This document shows, piece by piece, positions 8,096 through 13,813 of a stretch of 13,813 nt of DNA. Numbering within the stretch: the first letter of the stretch is position 1; every line of letters starts with the position of its first letter. Both the position numbers and the translations under genes were made by a program. Origin of the DNA: JAPUIN01 sp041580375 (GTDB lineage Bacteria; Acidobacteriota; Polarisedimenticolia; Gp22-AA2); NCBI GenBank assembly GCA_041580375.1, contig JBFGDZ010000089.1, positions 1 to 13,813 of the forward strand, written 5' to 3'. The notes below the pieces were generated by a model. That model saw only the letters and a program-made list of their open reading frames with translations, was not told the origin of the DNA and made no database searches.

Positions 8096-9676
8096 CTAGC
8101 CGTTCGACTCCATGCGCACGGTGACGTAGCGCGAGGACGGCGTGTTGGTGGCGGAACGGGCCGGCGGATGCGTGACGTAGAACACGACGATGCCCCCGGA
8201 CTTCACCTTGCGCAGCTCGCGGCGGTAGTCGGCGACGCTCTCGATCGGCGCCCGGTTCACCTCGGTGATGACGTCCCCCCGGTTGAGGCCCTTCTCGTAG
8301 GCCTCCGAGACGCGGGAGACGCGGGTGATGAGGACGCCCTTCGTGTCGGAGGGAAGCTCGATCTGGCTCAGCGCCCGGGGCGTCAGGTCCTCGACCGCGA
8401 TGCCGAGCGTCTTCTCGCTCGGGTCCTCGCCGCCCGGCTCGCCCGGCTCCGTGCCGCGGCCCGCGAGCTGCTCGGGAGGCGGCCGGTCGGTGAGCTCGGC
8501 CTTGATCACCATCTTCTTGCCGCCGCGCAGGACGGTCAGCGCGACCACGGCGCCCGGTCGCTTGCCGGAGACCATCCGCACGACCTGGTCGGTCGTCTCG
8601 ACCTTCTCGCCGTCCACGGCCACGATGATGTCGCCGCGCTGCACGCCGGCCGCCTCGGCCGGAAGGCCTTCCGTGACCGACTGCACGATGGCGCCCTCGT
8701 CGCTGTCGAGGCCCCAGGCCTCCTGCAGGTCGGGCGTGATCTGCCCGAGCTGGATGCCGAGAAATCCGCGCGCGACCTTGCCGGTCTCTTTCAGCTGGTC
8801 GATGACGTTCCGGACGATGTTGATCGGCACCGCGAAGCCGATGCCCTGGCCGACGCTGCTGATGGCCGTGTTCACCCCGATCACCTCGCCCCGCACGTTC
8901 ACGAGCGGGCCGCCGGAGTTACCGAAGTTGATCGCCGCGTCGGTCTGGATGAAGTCGTCCAGGTTCACGTCGCGCGCCCCGAGGCCGGTGGACAGGCGCC
9001 GCCCCTTGGCGCTCACCACCCCGACCGTCACGGTGTGCTCATAGTTGAGCGGATTGCCGACCGCCAGGACCCAGTCCCCGACCCGGATCGAATCGGAGTT
9101 CCCCAGGGTCAGGTACGGCAGCCGGCTGTCGATGTCGATCTTGATGAGGGCGAGATCGGTGCTCGGATCGGAGCCGACGACCTTGGCCTCGTAGTTGCGC
9201 CGGTCGCCGCTCAAATTCACCCGGATGCGGGTGGCGTCCTCGATCACGTGGTAGTTGGTCAGGATGTAGCCGTCGTTGCTGATCAGAAAGCCGGATCCGC
9301 CGCTCTGCTCGAAGCGCGGCTCCTCGGGTTCCTGCGGGGATCGCCGTCTCTGGGGGCCGAAGAAGAACTCGAACGGATCGCCGTGGAAGGGGCGCCGGCC
9401 GCCGCGCGACTCGACCCGCTCGGTGGCGGTGATCCCCACCACCGCGGGGTTGACCCGGTCCGCGATGTCGGCGAACGAGCCGGGCAGGGCGTTCGGGGCT
9501 CCGGAGGCGCCGCGCTGCGCCAGCGCGGCGGCGTGCAGAGGCCGATCGTCGAGGCTGCGCGCGAACTCCGCGCGGCCGGGAATGGTCAGGTTGAGACCGC
9601 CCGCCAGACCCATCCCGAACACGACGGATGCCGCGGCGATCAGAACCAGCGTCACGAGCTGACCGTTCTTCCTCAT
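8096..9676 (-). CDS. degP: HtrA/DegP-family periplasmic serine protease, two PDZ domains (526 aa)
   Basis: A Do-like serine protease/chaperone that degrades or refolds damaged envelope proteins. The N-terminus MRKNGQ is followed by a hydrophobic segment at about 7-29, which should act as a signal anchor or signal peptide placing the rest in the periplasm. The trypsin-like domain has the full triad: His143 in NYHVIED, Asp174 in PSTDLALIKI and Ser254 in FGNSGGPL. A flexible loop rich in Arg, Pro and Glu (about 90-124) corresponds to the LA-loop region. PDZ1 begins near GFLGIQLGQI (304-313) and PDZ2 near KTLGIAVEDL (422-431), joined by a Gly/Glu/Pro-rich linker at about 400-420. The length is close to DegP/DegQ proteases of related bacteria. 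GAGGAG lies 9 nt before the ATG. It has its own sigma-70-type promoter at 9720-9749 and an intrinsic terminator, so it can be transcribed alone. DegP versus DegQ versus MucD cannot be separated here. Confidence 0.95.
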   Translation of the reverse strand: MRKNGQLVTLVLIAAASVVFGMGLAGGLNLTIPGRAEFARSLDDRPLHAAALAQRGASGAPNALPGSFADIADRVNPAVVGITATERVESRGGRRPFHGDPFEFFFGPQRRRSPQEPEEPRFEQSGGSGFLISNDGYILTNYHVIEDATRIRVNLSGDRRNYEAKVVGSDPSTDLALIKIDIDSRLPYLTLGNSDSIRVGDWVLAVGNPLNYEHTVTVGVVSAKGRRLSTGLGARDVNLDDFIQTDAAINFGNSGGPLVNVRGEVIGVNTAISSVGQGIGFAVPINIVRNVIDQLKETGKVARGFLGIQLGQITPDLQEAWGLDSDEGAIVQSVTEGLPAEAAGVQRGDIIVAVDGEKVETTDQVVRMVSGKRPGAVVALTVLRGGKKMVIKAELTDRPPPEQLAGRGTEPGEPGGEDPSEKTLGIAVEDLTPRALSQIELPSDTKGVLITRVSRVSEAYEKGLNRGDVITEVNRAPIESVADYRRELRKVKSGGIVVFYVTHPPARSATNTPSSRYVTVRMESNG

Positions 9677-9719
9677 GTGAGGTTGCTCCTCGTTGCCCGC
9701 CCTGTCCCCAATGGATTTC

Positions 9720-9749
9720 AGTATAGGACCCGCGCGGATCGTCCGTCAA
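9720..9749 (-). promoter_or_regulatory. Sigma-70-type promoter of htrA
   Basis: On the minus strand TTGACG (9744-9749) is followed after 18 nt by TATACT (9720-9725). Both hexamers match consensus at five of six positions. The predicted start is near 9713, giving a leader of about 37 nt. The promoter lies in the 101-nt gap between the receiver gene and htrA. A housekeeping-type promoter rather than an extracytoplasmic-function-sigma motif suggests basal expression. Confidence 0.75.
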
Positions 9750-9761
9750 GAACGGGGGTCC
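9726..9761. repeat. Imperfect inverted repeat overlapping the htrA promoter
   Basis: GGACCCGCG at 9726-9734 and CGGGGGTCC at 9753-9761 are complementary at eight of nine positions, separated by 18 nt. One arm lies in the promoter spacer directly next to the -10 box and the other just upstream of the -35 box. The geometry fits a repressor operator or a DNA-loop site. It could instead be a weak 3' hairpin for the upstream receiver gene, but there is no T-run. Confidence 0.4.
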
Positions 9762-9777
9762 GCGGCCGTCCTGCGGG

Positions 9778-10188
9778 TCACGCCGCGCTCCCCTCCGCGC
9801 CGGCCAGGAGCGCCTGCCGCACGCTCTTCAGCAGCCGGGCCGGGTCGACCGGCTTCTCGATCACCTCCGCCACCCCGAGCCGTGCCGCCGACCGGCGGAG
9901 ATCCTCGTCCAGATAGGCGCTGATGAGCAGCACGCGCGGCCCCGCCGTCCCGTCCTCCTGCGATCTGCGCAGCCCGCGCAGCAGATCCAGGCCCGTGATC
10001 CCCGGCATGCGCTGGTCCAGGATGAGGAGATCGGCCCGCGACAGCGCGCGCGCGTCACGCCGGATCGCGTCGATGTCGCCGACGAGCCTCACGCGGTACC
10101 GCTCGCGGCCGAGCAGGCGCCCGTAGGCCAGCAGCACCGCCGGATCGTCGTCGACGACGACGATCGTCTTGATCGCTCCTCCAGTCAC
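9778..10188 (-). CDS. Single-domain CheY-like response regulator receiver (136 aa)
   Basis: A stand-alone phospho-receiver with no output domain. With the GTG start at 10188 the acidic pocket is Asp13-Asp14-Asp15 (VVVDDDP), the phospho-acceptor is Asp58 (LLILDQRMPG), the switch serine is Ser90 (LLISAYLDE) and the conserved lysine is Lys112 (IEKPVD). All key residues are intact, so it should be phosphorylatable and act by protein contact or as a phosphate sink. A consensus sigma-54 promoter at 10219-10234 predicts a transcript starting near 10208. That excludes the ATG at 10251, which would lie outside the message. GTG 10188 has GGTGA 4 nt upstream. A GGAGG followed by AGCG then ATC at 10173 is an unusual alternative. 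htrA follows 101 nt downstream with its own promoter. The partner kinase and target are not in the window. Confidence 0.85.
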   Translation of the reverse strand: MTGGAIKTIVVVDDDPAVLLAYGRLLGRERYRVRLVGDIDAIRRDARALSRADLLILDQRMPGITGLDLLRGLRRSQEDGTAGPRVLLISAYLDEDLRRSAARLGVAEVIEKPVDPARLLKSVRQALLAGAEGSAA

Positions 10189-10218
10189 ATGCTCACCCGA
10201 GGTGTCCGCGCACGATTG

Positions 10219-10234
10219 AGCAAGAGATGTGCCA
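10219..10234 (-). promoter_or_regulatory. Sigma-54 (RpoN) promoter of the receiver gene
   Basis: The minus strand reads TGGCAC (10229-10234), five bases ATCTC, then TTGCT (10219-10223). This matches the -24/-12 consensus TGGCAC-N5-TTGCW at every conserved base, with the obligatory GG-N10-GC spacing. The predicted start is near 10208, 20 nt before the GTG of the receiver gene. A full-length sigma-54 activator gene ends about 180 bp upstream. By simple base-count arithmetic a 10-of-10 match is expected about 0.03 times on both strands of this window. Confidence 0.85.
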
Positions 10235-10290
10235 GTGCGCGCGCCCCGCATCTCCCCGGGCCGGATGGGCCGGACGCCGCGCGACGCACG

Positions 10291-10320
10291 GGTTAACTGA
10301 CTGCGGAAATTGGGGTTACC
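10291..10320. repeat. Paired GGTTAAC / GGTTACC motifs, candidate enhancer site
   Basis: GGTTAAC (10291-10297) and GGTTACC (10314-10320) are near-identical direct repeats 23 bp apart. They sit in the only AT-rich patch of the intergenic region. They lie about 85-110 bp upstream of the predicted sigma-54 start, the usual distance for enhancer-binding-protein sites. This is a positional inference with no known motif match. Confidence 0.3.
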
Positions 10321-10391
10321 GGGATGCCGCCAGGCCGGGGGAGAGGGCGCTGCGGCTGCGGGCGGGGACGGCTGGCGCGTCCGTCGGCGCG

Positions 10392-10414
10392 GCGCGCGTC
10401 AAACTGGCGCGCGC
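10392..10414 (-). terminator. GC-rich hairpin after the NtrC-family gene, possible weak terminator
   Basis: A perfect 7-bp stem of alternating G and C (10392-10398 with 10408-10414) closes a 9-nt loop directly after the stop codon at 10416-10418. There is no T-run, so intrinsic termination is doubtful. It may stabilise the 3' end or act with Rho. Confidence 0.3.
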
Positions 10415-10415
10415 G

Positions 10416-11795
10416 TCACTCCTCGCTCCCGCCGGACTGGCCGTACTCCCTCAGCTTGCGCTGCAGGGTCCTCAGGCCGATGCCGAGGATCTCGGCCGCC
10501 CGGGTGCGGTTTCCGCCCGTCTCGCTCAGCGTTCTCAGGATCGCCTCCCTCTCGATCGCGTCCATCGTCCTGGCGGGGGCGGGCCGCGCGAACGGGGCCG
10601 GCGCGGCGGGGGCGCGGTAGTCCTCGGGCAGATCATCGAGGCCGATCACCTCGCGATCCCGGGGGGCGAGGACGACGAGGCTCTCGATCAGGTTCCGGAT
10701 CTCGCGCACGTTCCCCTCCCAGCGGCAGCCGGTGAGCGCCTCGAGCGCCTCGGGCGCCAGGACGAGGTTCGGCCGGCCGTTCTCCTCCCGGAAGGTCTCC
10801 AGGAAGCGGTGCACGAGGAGCGGGATGTCCTCGGGGCGCTCGCGCACCGGGGGGATCCGGATCGTGATCACCTTGAGGCGGTAGTACAGGTCGCTGCGGA
10901 AGGCGCCGGACGAGACTCTCTCCTCGAGGTCCGAGTTCGTGGCGGCGATGATCCGGACGTCGACCCGGATCGTCTCGGTGCCGCCGACCCGCATGAAGGA
11001 GCGCTCCTCCAGGATGCGCAGGAGCTTCGCCTGCAGCGCCATCGGCATCTCGCTGATCTCGTCCAGGAAGAGGGTGCCGCGGTCCGCCAGCTCGAACTTG
11101 CCCGCTTTGCGCTGGACGGCGCCCGTGAACGCGCCGCGCTCGTGCCCGAACAGCTCGCTCTCCAGAATGTCGCCCGGGATGGCGGCGAAGTTGATCGGCA
11201 GAAAGCGCTCCTCGCGGCGGGGGGAGTTCTGGTGCAGCGCATTGGCGATCAGCTCCTTGCCGGTGCCGCTCTCCCCCACGATCAGGACGCTGCTGCGCGT
11301 CGGCGCCACCATCGAGAGCTGATGGAGGACCTGCTGCATGCCGGCCGAGGCCCCGATGATCTGTCCGAAGCTGAACTTCTCCTGCAGCCGCTCGCGCAGG
11401 CGCACCACCTCCTGGGCGAGCCGGCGCTTCTCCACGGCCGCCGTCACGCGCTGGCGCAGCTCCACCAGGTTCACCGGCTTCTGGAGATAATCGTCGGCTC
11501 CCTGCTTCATGGCGTCCACGGCCGACTCGATGGAGCCGAATCCCGTGATGACCAGGACCGCCACCCCCGGATCGACCGATTTCGCCTGCTTGAGGACCTC
11601 GAGGCCGTCCATCTCCGGCATCCGGAGGTCGGTGATCACCAGGTCGGCGCCCGCCTGGCGCAGGTGCTCGATGCCATCCCCGCCCGCGGCGAACGAGGCG
11701 ACGGCGTAGCCGTCCTTCCTCAGCGCCAGCTCGGTGCTGCGCCGGTTCCCCTCGTCGTCGTCGATGACGACGATCTGTCCCTTCTCCTCAGGCAT
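10416..11795 (-). CDS. NtrC-family sigma-54-dependent response regulator (REC-AAA+-Fis HTH, 459 aa)
   Basis: A second enhancer-binding protein. The receiver domain (about 5-120) has IDDDE, phospho-acceptor Asp56 in VITDLRMPEMDG and Lys106 in YLQKPVN. The AAA+ domain has Walker A GESGTGKE (174-181), GAFTGA (221-226), Walker B LFLDEISEM (242-250) and WEGNVREIRNL (359-369). An Ala/Pro-rich linker (about 394-409) leads to a Fis-type helix-turn-helix (about 415-451, NRTRAAEILGIGLRTLQRKL). The architecture and length match AtoC/ZraR/NtrC regulators, and all ATPase and sigma-54 contact motifs are intact. It starts 25 nt after the DNA ligase stop with only a weak Shine-Dalgarno, suggesting transcription with ligA. 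A consensus sigma-54 promoter lies about 180 bp downstream, in front of the receiver gene, and is a likely but unproven target. Its kinase is not in the window. Confidence 0.93.
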   Translation of the reverse strand: MPEEKGQIVVIDDDEGNRRSTELALRKDGYAVASFAAGGDGIEHLRQAGADLVITDLRMPEMDGLEVLKQAKSVDPGVAVLVITGFGSIESAVDAMKQGADDYLQKPVNLVELRQRVTAAVEKRRLAQEVVRLRERLQEKFSFGQIIGASAGMQQVLHQLSMVAPTRSSVLIVGESGTGKELIANALHQNSPRREERFLPINFAAIPGDILESELFGHERGAFTGAVQRKAGKFELADRGTLFLDEISEMPMALQAKLLRILEERSFMRVGGTETIRVDVRIIAATNSDLEERVSSGAFRSDLYYRLKVITIRIPPVRERPEDIPLLVHRFLETFREENGRPNLVLAPEALEALTGCRWEGNVREIRNLIESLVVLAPRDREVIGLDDLPEDYRAPAAPAPFARPAPARTMDAIEREAILRTLSETGGNRTRAAEILGIGLRTLQRKLREYGQSGGSEE

Positions 11796-11820
11796 GGCTC
11801 GCGTCCCGCCCGCGCCGGAC

Positions 11821-13813
11821 TCAGGTTCCCGGCTCGCGGGGCCGCCCTCCGTTTCCCACGAGGTTCCGGAACTCCGCGGCGTCGATCGTCCTGATCCCCA
11901 GCGATCGCGCCTTCTGCAGCTTCGATCCCGGATTGGCGCCGTGGATGAGCGCGTCGGTCTTCTTCGACACCGACTCGGCCACCCGCGCGCCCTGGGCCCG
12001 CAAGATATCCTTGATCGCCTCGCGGGTGTACCCCTCGATGGTCCCCGTCACGACGACCGACAGGCCGGAGAACGGTCCCCGGGCCCGGCGCGCCGGACCG
12101 GCGCCGCGCATCGTCACACCGGCGGCCGCCAGCCTCTCGAGGAGCGCGCCGTTCTCGGGCTGCTGGAAGAACTCGCGGATCGCCCCGGCAACGCGCTCGC
12201 CCACCTCGTGCACCGCGGTCAGCTGCTCGACGGTGGCCGCCGCGAGCCGCTCCATGGACGGGAAGGCCTCGGCCAGGACCTGCGCCGTCCTCTCACCCAC
12301 GAAGCGGATGCCGAGTGCGAAGATCACGCGCTCGAAGGGAACGTCGCGGCTGCGCGCGATGCCGGCGAGGAGGTTCTTGGCCGAACGCCGGCCCATGCGC
12401 TCCAGCGCGGCGATCGCCGGCGCCTCGAGGCCGTAGAGATCGGCGATATCGCGGACCATTCCCTTCTCGATCAGCTGATCCACGAGCGCCTCCCCGAGGC
12501 CCTCGATGTCCATGGCGGTGCGACACGCGAAGTGCAGGATCGATTCCTTCAGGCGCGCCGGACAGGAGACGTTGACGCAGCGGCGGATCGCCTCCCCCTC
12601 GGGCCGCGCCACCGTCGAGCCGCACACCGGGCAGTTCTCCGGCGGGACGAACGGCCGCGCGTCCGGCGGACGGAACTCCGGGATCACCTTGACCACCTTG
12701 GGGATGACGTCCCCCCCCTTCTCGATCAGCACGCGGTCGCCCACCCGCACGTCCTTGCGGCGGACCTCCTCCTCGTTGTGCAGGGTGCAGCGGGAGATGG
12801 TCGACCCGGCCAGCACGACCGGCTCCAGCACGGCCACCGGCGTGAGCGCCCCGGTCCGCCCGACCTGCACGACGATCTCCCTCACCGTCGTGGTCGCCTG
12901 CCGCGCGGGGAACTTGAACGCGCAGGACCAGCGCGGCGCGCGGGCCGTGGCGCCCGCCTCGTCCTGCAGGGCCAGGGAGTCGACCTTGACGACGCAGCCG
13001 TCCACCTCGTAGTCGAGCTCGTCGCGGCGCGCGAGCCACTCCGCGTAGTACGCCTCCACCTCGCCCAGGTCGCTGCACGCACGGGCGGTGGGATTCGTCC
13101 TCAGACCCGCGGCCGCCATCAGGGCGAGGCCGTCCAGATGGCTTCCGGGGGCCTCCCCTCCCCGCACCCGGGCGAGTGACCAGGCGTAGAACTGGAGCGG
13201 GCGGGCCGAGGCCAGCGCCGGGTCGAGGAGCCGGATGCTGCCGGCCGCGGCGTTTCTGGGATTGGCGAAGGCCGGCTCGCCCGCGTCCTCGCGCCGGCGG
13301 TTCATCGCGGCGAACGCGGCGAGCGGGTAATAGACCTCGCCGCGAGCCTCGAGCAGGGGAAACGGCTGAAGCAGCCGCAGCGGGATCGAGCGGATGGTCC
13401 GGACGCTCGGCGTGACGTCCTCGCCCACGACGCCGTCCCCGCGCGAGACGGCGCGGACGAGCCGCCCCTCCTCGTAGAGCAGCGAGATCGAGACGCCGTC
13501 GATCTTCAGCTCGGCGACGAGCGGCACGTCGTCGCGCCCCAGGACGCGCTGCAGCCGGCCGTGCCATTCCTCGAGCTCCTCGCCAGAGGCCACGTTCTCC
13601 AGGCTGAGCATCGGGAAGGCGTGGCGGACGGTCGGCAGATCCCCCGACACCTCGGCGCCGACGCGCCGGGTCGGCGAGTCGGAAGTCACGAGGTCCGGCC
13701 AGGCGTCCTCGATCCGGAGGAGCTCGCGCTCCAGCGCGTCGTACTCGGAGTCGGAGATGACGGGCTCCGCGTCGACGTAGTACCGCTTGCGGTGCTCCCA
13801 GATCGCGCGCCGC
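11821..13813 (-). CDS. ligA: NAD-dependent DNA ligase LigA, 5' end cut by window edge
   Basis: LigA seals nicks during replication and repair using NAD. The frame is open from the window edge to the stop at 11821, giving 663 visible residues; about a dozen N-terminal residues are missing compared with E. coli LigA. The visible N-terminus has the domain Ia signature HRKRYYVD...ISDSEYDALE, then SDSPTRRVG. The adenylated lysine is in ELKIDG (codon at 13504-13506), followed by SRGDGVVGEDVT. Further on are the motifs VDGCVVKVDSLALQ and CAFKFPA, the OB fold, a four-cysteine zinc finger (CPVCG then CVNVSC, visible residues 394, 397, 412 and 417), helix-hairpin-helix repeats, and a C-terminal BRCT domain (VVVTGTIEGYTREAIKDIL). 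A GTG at 13689 could be mistaken for the start but lies inside the NAD-binding region. The NtrC-family gene follows after 25 nt. Confidence 0.97.
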   Translation of the reverse strand, partial: RRAIWEHRKRYYVDAEPVISDSEYDALERELLRIEDAWPDLVTSDSPTRRVGAEVSGDLPTVRHAFPMLSLENVASGEELEEWHGRLQRVLGRDDVPLVAELKIDGVSISLLYEEGRLVRAVSRGDGVVGEDVTPSVRTIRSIPLRLLQPFPLLEARGEVYYPLAAFAAMNRRREDAGEPAFANPRNAAAGSIRLLDPALASARPLQFYAWSLARVRGGEAPGSHLDGLALMAAAGLRTNPTARACSDLGEVEAYYAEWLARRDELDYEVDGCVVKVDSLALQDEAGATARAPRWSCAFKFPARQATTTVREIVVQVGRTGALTPVAVLEPVVLAGSTISRCTLHNEEEVRRKDVRVGDRVLIEKGGDVIPKVVKVIPEFRPPDARPFVPPENCPVCGSTVARPEGEAIRRCVNVSCPARLKESILHFACRTAMDIEGLGEALVDQLIEKGMVRDIADLYGLEAPAIAALERMGRRSAKNLLAGIARSRDVPFERVIFALGIRFVGERTAQVLAEAFPSMERLAAATVEQLTAVHEVGERVAGAIREFFQQPENGALLERLAAAGVTMRGAGPARRARGPFSGLSVVVTGTIEGYTREAIKDILRAQGARVAESVSKKTDALIHGANPGSKLQKARSLGIRTIDAAEFRNLVGNGGRPREPGT

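Larger units (their letters stand above)
10189..10415 (-). other. Regulatory intergenic region between the NtrC-family activator and the receiver gene
   Basis: These 227 nt contain no credible gene. In transcription order they hold a GC hairpin just after the activator stop (10392-10414), a relatively AT-rich island with repeated GGTTAAC and GGTTACC (10291-10320), and a sigma-54 promoter (10219-10234). The order resembles a sigma-54 control region with enhancer sites about 85-110 bp upstream of the start point. Confidence 0.6.

Noticed and set aside
10189..10251. ATG at 10251 as the start of the receiver gene
   Set aside because: It would lie upstream of the sigma-54 promoter and its predicted transcript start, adds 21 residues unrelated to a receiver, and has no properly spaced ribosome binding site.
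1038..11894. Very long plus-strand open frames, for example 1038-3200, 3025-5238, 8024-9916 and 10227-11894
   Set aside because: They lie opposite genes with clear catalytic motifs, are rich in Arg, Ala, Asp and His, and show no recognisable domain. They are the expected antisense shadows in very high-GC DNA.
11821..13689. DNA ligase starting at the GTG at 13689 as a complete 622-residue protein
   Set aside because: The same frame continues to the window edge with conserved LigA N-terminal motifs (HRKRYYVD, ISDSEYDALE), so the gene is partial and this GTG is internal.
1..13813. Signs of a mobile element, CRISPR array, toxin-antitoxin pair or defence system
   Set aside because: No terminal repeats, transposase or integrase motifs, spaced direct repeats or small paired genes were seen. 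All main genes are core metabolic, repair or regulatory families of uniform composition.

Overview
The window is about 13.8 kb of high-GC bacterial chromosome. Every gene I can support lies on the minus strand. GGAGG-type ribosome binding sites, NtrC-family regulators, a sigma-54 promoter and a membrane-anchored HtrA/DegP protease point to a Gram-negative bacterium. The gene styles would suit Acidobacteriota or a deltaproteobacterial lineage such as Myxococcota, but the sequence alone does not settle this. No tRNA, rRNA, CRISPR array, insertion sequence or prophage gene was seen.

Read in the direction of transcription (from the high-coordinate end), the layout is: (1) ligA, NAD-dependent DNA ligase, missing only its extreme N-terminus, followed 25 nt later by a full-length NtrC-family sigma-54 activator; (2) a 227-nt intergenic stretch with a consensus sigma-54 promoter, followed by a single-domain CheY-like receiver; (3) an htrA/degP-type periplasmic serine protease with its own sigma-70-type promoter and a strong intrinsic terminator; (4) a second, NtrX-like sigma-54 activator followed at short spacing by a fatty-acid beta-oxidation set: thiolase (fadI-like), bifunctional enoyl-CoA hydratase/3-hydroxyacyl-CoA dehydrogenase (fadJ-like) and a 588-residue VLCAD/FadE-type acyl-CoA dehydrogenase; (5) a saccharopine dehydrogenase-family oxidoreductase with its own candidate promoter, cut by the window start.

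The three fad genes encode acyl-CoA dehydrogenation, hydration, second oxidation and thiolysis, a complete beta-oxidation cycle apart from acyl-CoA activation and electron transfer flavoprotein. Their position directly behind an NtrX-like activator suggests co-transcription. The other regulatory block (activator, sigma-54 promoter, lone receiver, htrA) looks like a compact stress-signalling module. No histidine kinase is present for any of the three response regulators.

The most notable non-coding signal is the 10-of-10 match TGGCAC-N5-TTGC at 10220-10234. It lies downstream of one sigma-54 activator gene and 31 nt upstream of the receiver gene, and it also decides which start codon of the receiver is credible. 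I see no evidence of an entirely new system; the novelty is in the regulatory wiring.
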